DNA of 64,000 nucleotides from Cliona cf. orientalis. Lineage: Eukaryota > Porifera > Demospongiae > Clionaida > Clionaidae. The DNA lies in the NCBI GenBank assembly GCA_963930775.1, contig OZ005690.1:3890225-3954224 (forward strand). Direction: 5' to 3'. The position numbers were made by a program, and so were the translations under genes. The stretch's first letter is position 1; each line of letters opens with the position of its first letter. Positions 21,599-31,992 of this stretch are shown one piece after another. The notes beneath the pieces were generated by a model that saw only the letters and a list, made by a program, of their open reading frames with translations, searched no databases and was not told where the DNA came from.

Positions 21599-21730
21599 AA
21601 GGTGACTGTTAATCCTGTGTCTAAGCTGCATCGCTACCCGATTCCAAAGATCGAGGATATTTTTGCTAGACTGGAAGGTGGAAAGATCTTTACTGTTTTC
21701 AGCACTAGATCCCTTGACTTCAGTGTCTAA
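21599..21730 (+). pseudogene. Ty3/gypsy reverse transcriptase, continued and truncated
   Basis: VTVNPVSKLHRYPIPKIEDIF and LEGGKIFTVF are standard RT fingers/palm sequence that directly continues ICGDF before the inserted element. The expected catalytic LDxxxAY region is altered to STRSLDFSV, followed by a stop. No RNase H or integrase follows, so the element is truncated here. Confidence 0.8.
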
Positions 21731-21732
21731 CT

Positions 21733-21835
21733 TATATATAGTCTGTATCATTACATGCATGAGGGCATGGATACGCATCTTGGATGTGCCCGGTTGCTAT
21801 GAACACGCGGTGGGGGTGGAGAGAAAGTCCGCACT
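21733..21835. repeat. Dispersed repeat shared with 35870-35970
   Basis: TATATAGTC(T/C)GT(A/G)TCATTACATG, GGCATGGATA and GGTTGCTATGAA are shared in order with 35873-35970. In both, GAGA(A/T)AGTC(C/T)GCACTACAA follows. It is non-coding. Confidence 0.7.
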
Positions 21836-21928
21836 ACAATAATAAGTCCAGTTCTATAAGATGTAGAGATTTACAGTTATGTACAATAATAAAATCAATT
21901 AATATAATTGCACAATGTCGGGAAAAGC

Positions 21929-24197
21929 TTAAAATACTCCAAACTCAACTGAATCACAGTATTTGCCACCAGTGGTCGACCCTCCCACTACCATCAGTTG
22001 GTTGTCAGGGAGGACAGCTGATAAACACCGACTCCTAGGTGTTGTCATGTGACTGATGATCTTCCAGGCGTTAGTGGTTGGATGGTACATATGAATAGCT
22101 GTGGTGGGTTCACACTTTAAATCCCTCCCACCAATTGCCAGCAGTCGACCATGAATACTCACAGCAGTGGAGCGCTTTACAGGGAGTTCAGCAACTCTAT
22201 TCCATGGGATACCTTTGCTGGATCGTGTTAGTGTATTTGCAAGACGCCGTCCTAGCAACTTGGATCCAGTGGAGGAAAGAAGTGATGTTAATGAACAAGA
22301 ATGCACTGAATTTGTAGCTTCTTTGTCTTTGTTGTATCCCCCCAGGAGATAGACCAGATCACCACAGAGTGTTATTGATGACAATACCAATGGTTGGGGT
22401 AGATCAGCAGCAATGTGCCACTCTCCAGTTTCAGTGTTCAGTACTTCAACTGTTTTCAGCACTTGGTTCTTATTCTTATCACCACTTCCACCTGCTACTA
22501 TCAGAGTTGTTCCAGTGCACAGTGCAGACACAGAAAAACGTTTAGTTGGCATTGGTGGGAATTTCTCAGTCCACTTCCTACCACTGCCTTCACCAGTCAG
22601 ACTCAACAGCTTGTTGGTGTTCTCACCACCACCTCCATATCCTCCAACTGTAGTCAGTAGACCATCAATGACTGCCAGAGCAAATCCTTTGTATAGGATG
22701 TCAGGAGTGAGAGACCAGCTGGAGCTAGATATGAGGTAGGCATATACTTCCTTGTTTGTATCATATCTGCAATACACTGTGCCATTGTGTACAACAGCAT
22801 CACAATATCTAATCATTTCACATGGAGCCTTCTCTCCCTCTCTCCACCTCTGTTTGAAGTCAGTTCTGCTCACTGCTCCAGCCTTGGCCCCACCATCTTT
22901 CCTCTCCTGTACCTGACTTCTCAGCACTCTAAGTTCTTCCTCAAGTTCTGTGTTTCGTTTGCCAAAATCAGCTACCAGTTGCTCACTCTCTTCCAGCTGC
23001 TGGTTCACTCGTCCCAGCTGCCTCTCTGCTTGATATTTTTCCCGTTGTACTTGTCGCTTGTCTCTCTCTAGCTGCTGAATATGTTGACTCTGTTGCTGAT
23101 TCTCTTGATTCTTTTGCTGGATTTGCTGAATCTGCTGAGTCAGCTCCTCTCTACATTGTCTCAGTTGCTGTTCTTTTTCTGCTATAGTTGCATCTTTTTG
23201 ATCTTGAAGTTGCTCATATTCTCCCTCCGTGCCTCTGCTATTCTTCAGTCTCTCACTGGTATTCTTGTATTTAGCTGTTTCTTTCAGAACTGCTAGTCTT
23301 TCACAGAGCTGCTGAGCTGAGGGGCGTTCACCATCGGCATCTTTGAGACAGTCGAGGGCAATTGGTAGGAGAGGATGGTTTGGATCAACTTGACTGATAT
23401 GGTTTTGTCGTCGTTCTATTTCTGGTACACTCATCTTGATTGGCCTAGGGTAGCGTGGATCATTAATCGTTATTTGTCGATCTCCAGGTTTGGGGAACTC
23501 TCGTGTCAGTGTCTGGACTGCGATGACACCAAATGAGAAGCAGTCGATCTTCTCCGTGTACACTGGTTTGTCTTGAACAGCTTCTGGAGGCATGTAGACA
23601 TCAGTGCCGGGCGGGACACATGGTGTTGGTGAAGCAAGTTGCTTGAAGATTTAGATCACCCAGCCTTGCCATTCCAAAGTCGGTCAATTTTGCTCTAATG
23701 TTGCCAATAAGCAACACATTGTTGCTGGAGAGATCTCTGTGGACGATGCCATTGGAGTGGAGAAACGATAGCGCTCGTGTTATATCGTGACATACGTTGA
23801 CTTGGATGTTGTAGGAGATCGGCTGTGGGGAGCTTTCCAGAAAGTGGGTCAGGCTGTCGTCCATCAGCTCCATTAGTAGAACTGGCAGTCCAGTGTTGGG
23901 ATCTTGGTGGGTGCCCAGGTATTGGACAATGTTAGGGTGCCGTACGGTGTTCAAGAACTCACACTCTAGTTGAAACCTCCTGATTGGTAGCCTGTGCTCT
24001 CTGTGAGGGGCTATTTGATGCAGTGCAGTTGGATCAAATAGAGTTGGGTGGATAATTTTAGCAGCACATAGGAGGTCGTCACACTTTGCCTTGCAGACTG
24101 ATCCATATGATCCAATACCGAGGGTTTGGTCTTTGAGAAGAATGATAGTTTTGAAGCCAATCTTCTTGTCTCCCTGCTGCCTCTGTTCTCCAGCCAT
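21929..24197 (-). CDS. Protein kinase - coiled coil - Kelch protein, frameshifted
   Basis: The first 198 residues (24197-23601) are a kinase N-lobe and catalytic loop. They show glycine loop LGIGSYGSV (26-34), lysine K47 in CAAKII, HRDLSSNN (153-160) and DFG (173-175). The second part (23593 to 21929) starts with the expected PPE and DCFSFGVI segments, followed by the end of the kinase. A glutamine-rich coiled coil (about 100-232 of that part) and a Kelch-type beta-propeller region (about 258-554) follow, with GG pairs at 317, 368, 418, 488 and 537. The two parts are out of frame because CGGG is tandemly repeated at 23608-23615; one unit is extra. Whether it is a pseudogene or an error is open. 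HRDLSSNN is closest to TKL-type kinases. It is probably a cytosolic signalling kinase; the substrate is unknown. Confidence 0.85.
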
Positions 24198-24684
24198 AAT
24201 TCAGTAGCTACAATAATCGGGAACTCTCTTGTAATCAGAAGTATTATCCAGTTGATACACCCCTTAAACTGTTACGCTGTATGGTTGCCATAACGTTATT
24301 CATTATTAATAACTAGTGAATAGCAAAATCGAAGCTTTTTAATATTCATTGCTCTCTGTGAGATAGTGCATCTCAAAATACACGAACTAGCTACTATATT
24401 ATAGCTACAGGCCTCGAGCCTCCAACCAAGACACGAAACAAGAACATAGCTACTCAAATTGCTGAATATTGAATATTCATAATAATTATTGTTATGGGCA
24501 TGCAGAATAGACCACACTTGGAAATTTCCAGGAAGTGGAATTTTGATTCACATACTGGTCCCAAGTCAAATGTTATGGCCATGGGTCATCGACGCATTAT
24601 GATGTCCCCTTTAATACCTGGCACTTGCATTGTCTTGGCAGTATAGCTGAAATCTTGTTAAGTATAATGTGATATTATAATATC
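24198..24684. other. 5' flank of the kinase and intergenic DNA
   Basis: No gene is seen. No convincing TATA box was identified upstream of the kinase start at 24197. From 24655 the sequence (TAAGTATAATGTGATATTATAATAT) matches the stretch just before the GGATATGAG element at 11043-11068, so the duplicated block containing methyltransferase C starts about there. Confidence 0.5.
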
Positions 24685-24979
24685 ATGTGACAGGATATGA
24701 GGAAAGGGACCACTTCATGCATTTCATGAATTTTCATTTTATATCTCTGAAACTATAGCAGCTATGAACTTCAAACCTGGTGGCTTACTGCTCAGGACAG
24801 GAGGTTTGCTGTAGCTTCTAAGTTGAAAACTTGGATCCGTGAAGTAGAAGACCCAAGCTGCTAATAAACCAAGCCAGAAGCCTATAGGACTCTTGAGGCC
24901 TTGATATGTTGACGATTTGAAAAATGGTAAAAAATCGCGTTTTAAGCGAAGTGGTCCCCTTTGTCATATCCTACCACAT
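24685..24979. mobile_element. GGATATGAG-family TIR element 3' of MT copy C
   Basis: Ends ATGTGACAGGATATGAGGAAAG and GTGGTCCCCTTTGTCATATCC/TACCACAT are inverted copies. It ends 23 bp past the stop of methyltransferase C. About 80 bp present in the copies at A and B (GGCA/AGTC-GC-rich inner part) are missing here. Confidence 0.75.
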
Positions 24980-25002
24980 TATTATATAGTATAAAGTTAT
25001 GT

Positions 25003-25776
25003 TCAGTATATTGTTTTGGTAAGTATTGCATGAAGGATATATATAGGCTCTAATTGAGTTACTTGACTATTTCCATACTCTTTCTTAATTCTGTAAAGTG
25101 CTTCTTGGTCAAATTTTGTTGGATCGAACTCCCCTTGGAACCATCCGTACATTGAGTTAATGTAGTCATCCAAATTCGTCCATTTTGGATAGTGAGGTAT
25201 CAATGTCATGGACATTTGTTTAAATTCTGCGTCAGAGGCTGCACTTACATACTCGCTCGCATTCCAGAAGATCATTTTCTCAGTTGTCATCCAATCAAGA
25301 AAATCAGGACCAACTACTAGTAGCTGGTTGAATAGTACTGTTCCAATCTCAGGAATTGGAAGATTGCCGTTGGCTGTTGTGAATGCAAAGCAATCACCAA
25401 TACGTAGATTTTTGTAAACCCGCTTCAAGACAGCTTCCTTATCTCTGATCCAATGAATCACAATATTACTGAATATGAGATCGTACTGCCCTGGCGAAAA
25501 TATTTCATCATCAGCTTGGATGTATTCGATGTTTCGGGCAGAATATTTTTCTCTTGCAATTTTGAGTCTCTCTTCATCAGGGTCTACAGCCACCACCTTC
25601 CCCTCTGGTCCAACTCGCTCTGACAACACTTTTGTGAGGTAGCCAGTCCCACATCCCAGATCAAGAACAGTGGCACCCTTCTCCACATTTAGCATTTCAA
25701 TCATCCTCATTCCAACACTTTGCTGAGATTTACTACCATTTTGATAGCTTGTGGCTTGCGTAGTAACAGATGACAT
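25003..25776 (-). CDS. Class I SAM-dependent methyltransferase, copy C (intact)
   Basis: An intact 257-residue single-exon gene very close to copies A and B. It carries VLDLGCGTGYLTKVL (motif I), VVAVDPDEERLKIA, YIQADDEIFSPG, YDLIFSNIVIHWI and LRIGDCFAFTT. Compared with A, one insertion adds two residues in FNQLLVVGPDFLDW (a TAGTAG-type local repeat at 25314-25322). The second glycine of the usual GG after the LR motif is an aspartate (IGD instead of VGG). These changes may alter the fold slightly but the frame is open. The upstream promoter-like region is shared with copy B, and the downstream inverted-repeat element with A and B. The reaction is presumably methyl transfer from SAM to a small carboxylate or related acceptor. 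Confidence 0.9.
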   Translation of the reverse strand: MSSVTTQATSYQNGSKSQQSVGMRMIEMLNVEKGATVLDLGCGTGYLTKVLSERVGPEGKVVAVDPDEERLKIAREKYSARNIEYIQADDEIFSPGQYDLIFSNIVIHWIRDKEAVLKRVYKNLRIGDCFAFTTANGNLPIPEIGTVLFNQLLVVGPDFLDWMTTEKMIFWNASEYVSAASDAEFKQMSMTLIPHYPKWTNLDDYINSMYGWFQGEFDPTKFDQEALYRIKKEYGNSQVTQLEPIYILHAILTKTIY

Positions 25777-25834
25777 TTTTATCGGTGATTTACAGTGGGA
25801 TGAGATTGTACTGCTCTTTGCCCATTTCTCCGTT

Positions 25835-25843
25835 TTATTTATA
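25835..25843 (-). promoter_or_regulatory. Candidate TATA box for MT copy C
   Basis: The minus strand reads TATAAATAA about 60 bp upstream of the start codon. Copy B has the same motif in a homologous context, which supports a shared core promoter. Functional status is inferred. Confidence 0.5.
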
Positions 25844-25899
25844 CTTGAGTAGTAGGCTTGTCACCCCACGATGTGGTTTCTGTAGAGATCTGTGGGCAT

Positions 25900-27040
25900 G
25901 TTTTGATAGAACGTTGTGCTTTCTTGGAAAGACATATCGGGCTTGCTATATAAACTTGTGCATGTCAGTGAATTGTTTCCCGTTCCCATTTCTACCTGAT
26001 GGCATGCAGTTAATTATTCCGTAGGAACCTTAAACAGATTGCAATGGTTCAAGTATTAACCACTGATAATAAAAGTTAGCAACGGAAGCATTGGAAAGGT
26101 ATTATTCCAAGAATGGGAGGTCCTAGCTAATTAGCATAAATAAGTATATCGTGGCACCAAAGGAAGCAGGGATTACATGTGCATGGCCATAGAAATCGTT
26201 TATTTAACTTCAATATAGCCTTTGCCAGATGAAGTGAAGGATATGATCAATTGCTTTGCAACATATTATTTTACCTCAAGAATGTGGCGGGCCACATGTA
26301 TGGTTAAATTTGCTTCCTGTTACTTGGAAGTCCTCATATAGAGCCTAATTAACCTATCGTACTCATCTCTAGTCCCCATTGCATGGGTTACTGCGTATAT
26401 ATAGCTGCTCAAACGAAAGTGGTTGGCCAAAATGCCATCTAGCATCTCAATTGAAACAATACCATTTTGAATTTTGTTGTATTATGACAAAAAATATAGC
26501 ATGTGGAACTGATGCAACCCACACTAGTCAGGAATTCAAGCTAAATGCGAATTACAAATGTATATATGTATAACAATTGTTTTAAAGCAATAACATGTAA
26601 AAATAGGCTCAACTGGCAGTGGAACTCTTTCCTACTAGCTACTGCATGTGGACACCCTTAAGAGATAGAGCGTTACTGTGAGAAATAAAAGTGTTTAGCT
26701 CAGGTCAAATGGTTTTGATCACCTCCTGCTCATAAGTCACGTACACTGTCAGATGGACAAACAAGATGATAGTGGTTGTATTTAGGACTTGGTATCAAAT
26801 CGACACCTAATTTTGACACCCTTTACCAAATGAAACAAATAGTCCAATTTTGGTAAAGGTCATCACGTGTATATGTATATTATATGTGCATTCAACGGGA
26901 ATGTTGATTATGTATCCTCAAAATTAATATTGGACCAGGCTAGAGAATGATAATATTATATTATGTTGAAGGTTTAAAAGAAGTTTAGTGTGCATGTATG
27001 TGGTCTATGTTGTGTTTTTTTACTGAAGTGAAAACTTGAT
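25900..27040. other. Intergenic repeat DNA
   Basis: No gene is seen. 25844-26060 matches the 5' flank of copy B (12305-12480) with a 60-bp extra segment. 26400-26500 (AGTGGTTGGCCAAAATGCC) matches 16628-16680. 26520-26960 matches the dispersed repeat at 17690-18060. All are non-coding repeat or duplicated flank. Confidence 0.55.
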
Positions 27041-27920
27041 CACATGCCCAGTAGCTGCATAATGGTTCATATGGTAAAAGGTCGTCAATATAGTGCGTAC
27101 ACAGTCCAAGCCACATCGATGCCGGCACCTCAATTGCAGAGATGGAGTCTGAGACTGACTCTCGACCTCAACACTGACAATTTCATAATGGTTTTCTGAG
27201 ATATGAAAATAAAAAAAGTAGAATATCTGATGTACATGTATGTATCCAGCCAAGAGTAAATAATAAGGAGGGGAAGAGAGTGTCGAACGCGCTATATACC
27301 CCGTGTAATATGTTTTCGGCAAGTAATGTGACTTTCAGCCGTGCGCACATGACTAGCTCAAGGTGCTAAACACTTGATTTTTCTTAGAACTGAGAAGAAT
27401 AAAGGCATTTTTTCACGAGTTTTATGCTAGATTCTTCATAAACGCTTGTTTTATATTGTGATCTGCTCGTGCTTTCGGTCGAAATCGTGCTCGCGTTAGC
27501 TTGCACTTGAGGCCACGCCCACAACGTACCATTTGAATCGAGCGCTCTGATAGGTCAATTTTTGAATTCCTGGAGCGTGACTTTCCGAAAACATCTTGTA
27601 CAGAGTATATAGCGCGTTCGATACTCTCTTCCCCTCCTTATTATTTACTCTTGATCCAGGAATACCTTACTGTGTTCTGTGATAAGTAGATCTATGGCTG
27701 GTCAACTTCACACGTTCCCTTAGCTTACGTAATCCCGTCGGTGTGCATAAATAAAGCCAGCTTGTGCTAAATATAGCACGTATCCATGCATGTGTGCCAC
27801 GACTGATCTGAAGTTTAGAAGCTGTACTGTGAGATCAAGTTTGTCACTATGATTGAAGCATAGAAACTTAATTGTCACTATCAAGGTAAAGTCGCTCTCA
27901 GACTCCATTCTATTAGTGCA
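27041..27920. mobile_element. ACATCCCCAGTAG-family pieces in opposite directions
   Basis: 27041-27190 matches the left half of the family in the plus direction (ACTTGATCACATGCCCAGTAG, GTCGTCAATATAGTGCG, GACTCTCGACCTC). 27663-27920 matches it in the minus direction (like 3185-3380). The two halves are separated by a different inverted-repeat element (27251-27653), so the locus is rearranged. Confidence 0.6.
27251..27653. mobile_element. TIR element with about 50-bp arms
   Basis: CAAGAGTAAATAATAAGGAG plus GGGAAGAGAGTGTCGAACGC on the left is mirrored by GCGTTCGATACTCTCTTCCC and CTCCTTATTATTTACTCTTG on the right. TATATAC and TTTTCGG(A/C)AAGT sequence extends the arms inward. ATCCAG occurs on both sides (27244-27249 and 27654-27659) and is a likely target duplication. 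The outer CAAGAGT matches the family at 12760 and 32767, so they may be related. Confidence 0.8.
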
Positions 27921-27939
27921 TAGGTCATACAAGATTATA

Positions 27940-29138
27940 CAGTGGACTTTCTGAATAACTGTCACCTTGGTACCTTAGGGACACTTTTGTTTGCAGGTAC
28001 TAAATTTTAGTGAAATTAGCGATTTCCCCCATTTTCGCTAAAAATTGTACCCACGAGTATTAAATTTCGAATAAAATTAATAGAGCGTTGATTTTGAAGA
28101 ATCGCTATTTCCAAAATTCACTAATTAAAAATTTGTACCCGCAAATTATCATAGCCCTGACCGTTATTCGAGGTATATCCTTTATTGGGGGATTTTTGTT
28201 TAGTCATCTCCCACTCCTTCAAAATAAATGTTTACAAAGAAAACTCATGATACCTATGACACTCTGCTGGTTTTAAAATCTTTAGTGACTGCTTGTCATT
28301 GAGTCAGCATTCAAAGATGTAGCAGTTGATACCTTTTTAAAACACCCACGCACGGTCTTCCAACTGAAGTTGATGAATCAATAGAAAGTTCATGCGTCTA
28401 TCAGAACTCTGATTGTAGCCCATGGAAGCCAGCACCCTTGTGGCGTGCACATCAATTGAATTCTCCTTCCTCGTCTCCAGTATTCTGGTGGCGGCACATC
28501 AATTGAATTCTCCTTCCTCGTCTCCAGTATTCTGGTGGCGGCACATCAATTGAATTCTCCTTCCTTGTCTCCAGTGTCCTGGTGGCGGCACATCAATTGA
28601 ATTCTCCTTCCTTGTCTCCAGTGTCCTGGTGGCGGCACATCAATTGAATTCTCCTTCCTCGTCTCCAGTGTCCTGGTGGCGGCACATCAATTGAATTCTC
28701 CTTCCCCGTCTCCAGTGTCCTGGCGGCACATCAATTGAATTCTCCTTCCTCGTCTCCAGTGTCCTGGTGGCACATCAATTGATCAACAGAGACAGAAAGA
28801 GAGTTGTCACCATTCACATATCTAGTGTACGTAATATCGTGCACATGCAGTCTTGCTAATAATATTACTTTTATGAATAAGATCATGTTGCTATTGCACT
28901 ATAGTAATAATCTATGACGGTATGCAACCTGAAAGGGGCATGGTGATTTATAGTCCCGCCCACCGTCCATTAGTCGGAGACCCTTTTTGCATGCAATTAT
29001 ATCACTGCGTGCAAGTGCCCATGTCCGTTGTCTAGAATTCGGAGGTTGTCTGCTATTTAGGTGCCACATATAATGAGATTTCAGTTGGTACATATAGAAG
29101 TGTCCATTATTGGGAGTATCTGTTAATAGAGAGTTGTA
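27940..29138. mobile_element. Tigger-like non-autonomous element, degenerate
   Basis: The left end CAGTGGACTTTCTGAATAACTG matches the start of the element at 56542 (CAGCGGACTCTCCGAATAATGG). The right part (GGAGGTTGTCTGCTATT, TTGGTACATATAG, TTATTGGGAGTATCTGTTAATAGAGAG) matches the right end of that element near 58690-58774. The last bases (TTGTA) are degenerate. It contains the minisatellite at 28438-28791. Confidence 0.6.
28438..28791. repeat. 47-bp minisatellite, about 7.5 units
   Basis: The unit GTGGCGGCACATCAATTGAA, TTCTCCTTCC, TCGTCTCCAG, TATTCTG is repeated in direct order. The first steps are exactly 47 bp, and two later units are shortened by 3-6 bp. TCCTCG/TCCTTG and TATTCTG/TGTCCTG variants mark two unit types. 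Only a single unit exists at the equivalent place in the related segment near 30345-30392, so the array expanded after that duplication. Confidence 0.9.
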
Positions 29139-29188
29139 TGAAATTTCACCAAGCCCAGCTACCTTTGTATTGCAGAAAAATTTCATGG

Positions 29189-29210
29189 AAATTTTTTTTT
29201 TTTTTTTTTT
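29189..29210. repeat. Poly-T tract
   Basis: A run of about 21 T follows GGAAA. It may be the tail of an old retroposed sequence on the minus strand, but no element body is recognisable. Confidence 0.6.
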
Positions 29211-29334
29211 GCTAATGTGATAAAGGTTGCAATATTCTTTATAATTATGTAATTTTTATAAAAAATTAGCGCGATAAAATTTTTACCAACGAGAGCGGGT
29301 GGTGAAATTTTTTTCCTAAAGGTCTGTAGGTCAG

Positions 29335-29755
29335 AGTCTAGCTACATAGCATTGATTTCACAACCCACGTAATTGTAGTAGAAAGATATGTTGTCTCTGA
29401 CGTAATAAGTGATATTAAGGGCTTAGGAGTCTATATGCCCTTGGTGGTATCTATTAATTTTACAAACCCACATAGGTCACACCAAGAGTGTATTAGGAAG
29501 AATACGCAGCTCCTGTATGTTAGTATTGCGCTTATGCTGTGTGATGGTGGCGTCACAGCACATTAGTGATAGATACCCAGGGTTTATTTCAGGATTTTGC
29601 TCCAGTGGGGGCAAATGCTTAGTGCCCAAATATTAGGGGGGGGGGGGGCAAGTGGAAAGAATCAGCACAGTGTGTGTGTAAGCATGCCCATCTAGGGGCA
29701 TGCTCCCCCGGGAAATTTGTAATCTTACAACCCCTGAGATTACTTCTGGTAGTCG
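29335..29755. repeat. Segment repeated at 32625-32830, plus G-run repeat
   Basis: AGAGTCTAGCTACATAGCATTG, CAACCCACGTAATTGTAGTAG and GGGCTTAGGAGTCTATA occur in order here and at 32630-32745. Next, GAGTGTATTAGGAAGAAT (29488) starts a truncated copy of the TIR family complete at 32767. From 29580 the G-run repeat (compare 1561-1745) follows. It is non-coding. Confidence 0.7.
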
Positions 29756-30400
29756 CTCTCAGACTCCATTCCATTAGTGCATAGGTCATACAAGAAGATA
29801 CAGTGGACTCTCCGAATAACGGACACCTTGGTACCTTAAGGACACTTTCGTTTGTGGGAACTAACTTTAGCGAAAATAGCAATTTATCCGGTTTTCATTA
29901 AAAATTGTACCCGTGAATATTAAATTTAGCAATATTTTTGATTTGAGCGTTAAATTTGAAGAATCACTAAAATAAGTACCCACTATTTCTGAAATTCACT
30001 AAAATTTGTACCCGCAAATAATCATAGCTCTAAGATGCATAGACTTCTGTCCGTTATTCAAGGTATGTCCTTTATTGGGGAATTTTTGTTTAGTCACCTT
30101 CCACTCCATCTAAATAAATGTTTACAAAGAAAACTCATGACACTTATAGCACTGTGCTGGTTTTAAAATAATGATCAAGTGTTAACTACATCTTTAGTGA
30201 CTGCTTATCATTGAGTCAGCATGCAGAGACATAGCAGTTGATGCCTGTACAAAACACCGGTGGTCTTCCTGCTGAAGCTGATGAATCAATTGAAAATTCA
30301 TGCATCTATTAGAACTCTAATTAGCCCAGGGAAGCCAGCATCCTGATGGTATATCAATTGAATTCTTCTTCCTCGTCTCCAGGATCTATAACTATACCAT
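29749..30400. repeat. Paralog of 27890-28480
   Basis: GTCGCTCTCAGACTCCATTC, CATAGGTCATACAAGA, ACAGTGGACT, TTGGTACCTTA, AATTTGTACCCGCAAAT and CATTGAGTCAGCAT follow each other in the same order as at 27890-28310. It contains the left end of the Tigger-like family at about 29803 and one unit of the minisatellite. Confidence 0.75.
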
Positions 30401-31182
30401 TATAGCCATAGATTAAATTCTCTACTACAGTGCTCCAAGTAATTTTTGAAAGTGTAAGGACACAATATCTTTCCATATCAAAAATGGACTGACATCCACA
30501 ATAATGATCAGACTAACTGACAGTCACTTTTTCTGGGGTGGCTTATCAAAGTCCTCACTAGTACTGGAAGTACCAGCGTCTGTCTCTTCAGAACCTCTCT
30601 TTCTATACATCACTAAAATATTAATACTACTGCAGTACTGTACAAATGGCAATAGTCTACAGTTAGAGTGCATGAAAATTCAGTAGGTTTATCTTCTACT
30701 ACCAATCCAAACCTAAGGGGAAACCATCTCACTGCCTGCTCAGGCAAACCTAATTTAAGCAAAAGGCAGAGCCACATAGGTGCCTAAGCCTTGAGAACTA
30801 GGGGTGGTAGGTTGAAAAGCTCTTTTGTTCCATGGAAACTCTCCCTACCCACCTAAGTGGCTCATGGACACGGGCAGCATGCATATATGACCATAATTAC
30901 ACATTCAGGGAAATTAACAGAATCTCCAGTCAGTATTGTTACTAGCTACTACATAATTTTGTAGGGGTTAACTCACGAATCCCGGGTGTTCATGCAGGAG
31001 CTGGAGTAGTCTACTTCTTTAGGCTCTGGAACTTTTTGTATTAGTTGTTGTAACCAATGGCCCTAGTTATATACGTTTAGGTTGCTATCAGTATGGTAAT
31101 TAGTGTTATGATGCAACTAATTTGATGTCAGACTATTGGCGCCCCTTAAACTAAGATTTTTTTTGAAAACCTAGATCTAATG
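30401..31182. other. Intergenic, no gene seen
   Basis: No domain, inverted ends or tandem repeats were recognised. The short frames here are not supported by anything. Confidence 0.45.
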
Positions 31183-31992
31183 TTTACTTTATTCGGCAGA
31201 CTACTGATAGCTACAGTGGGAAGGCAAATACCATCCTGTACGTACTTTCTAATGGAAATTTTAAATTTGGAAAAAATCTCAGGATACCTGCTACAAAATG
31301 TTTTAAAAGTAGTAACTAGTTTATCGTATAAAAAACCCTGTTTGACTAATCTACAGGTTAATTTGTGGTGTCTGGTGTAAAAACTCTCGTAATTAACTAT
31401 CGCATATGCGCCCTATTCTAATTAACTGAGAGATATAAACCCCATAGGCTGGTTTGCTAGGTATGTTGCTATCCATGTGAGGGAAATTGACTATGTGAAA
31501 ACTAAAATTATCGCGCTTGTCAAAAACTGCCGTGGTAAATCTCCTATCGCTAATGTTTATTTCTAAGTCTAAATAAGAAAGCCTACTATCTGTTTCCGTG
31601 GTCCTTTTTAGTTCTAATTGTCGCGGGTATATATTCCTAATTTCCTGCTCAAAAGTTGGATTGTTAAGTGTAAGTAGGTCGTCAATGTATCGAAAAGTGT
31701 TACTAAAAATTTTTGCTATTTGACTATTATGTTTAAGTTTTTCTTTCATGAAATTGTACTCGTAATAAAAAAGAAAAAGGTTTGCTAGAAGTGGGGCACA
31801 GTCAGTGCCCATCGGTATGCCTATTGTTTGCCTAAAAATTTTGTTTCCGACTTAAATGTAGATATTATCCACGAGAAATTTTATTAGTTTGACCAGTTGG
31901 TCCTCGGTAATACTATGTTCACGTGTTAATTCTGTGTTTGACCAGTACGCTGTGCCATCGCCCTGCACTACTAAATATTTTGCCCCTCTAAT
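31183..31992 (-). pseudogene. Penelope-like reverse transcriptase fragment
   Basis: On the minus strand, ITEDQLVKLIKFLVDNIYI is followed by one in-frame TAA (about 31859) and then by VGNKIFRQTIGIPMGTDCAP, the template-grip region. FRYIDDLL (catalytic DD), LSYLDLEI, FDKRDNFSFHIVNFP, and PAYGVYISQLIR follow, as in Penelope-like elements. A frameshift near 31410 moves the thumb part (YTRHHKLTCRLVKQGFFYDKL, IRKYVQDGICLP) into another frame down to about 31183. No endonuclease domain or N-terminus is seen. At least two breaks make it inactive. Confidence 0.7.

Noticed and set aside
22413..23296. Several open frames on the plus strand opposite the Kelch and coiled-coil region
   Set aside because: They are shadows of the minus-strand gene (for example leucine/serine-rich frames opposite the CAG-rich coiled coil).
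28438..28791. CRISPR-like array of 47-bp repeats
   Set aside because: There are no unique spacers between units; it is a continuous minisatellite in eukaryotic DNA.
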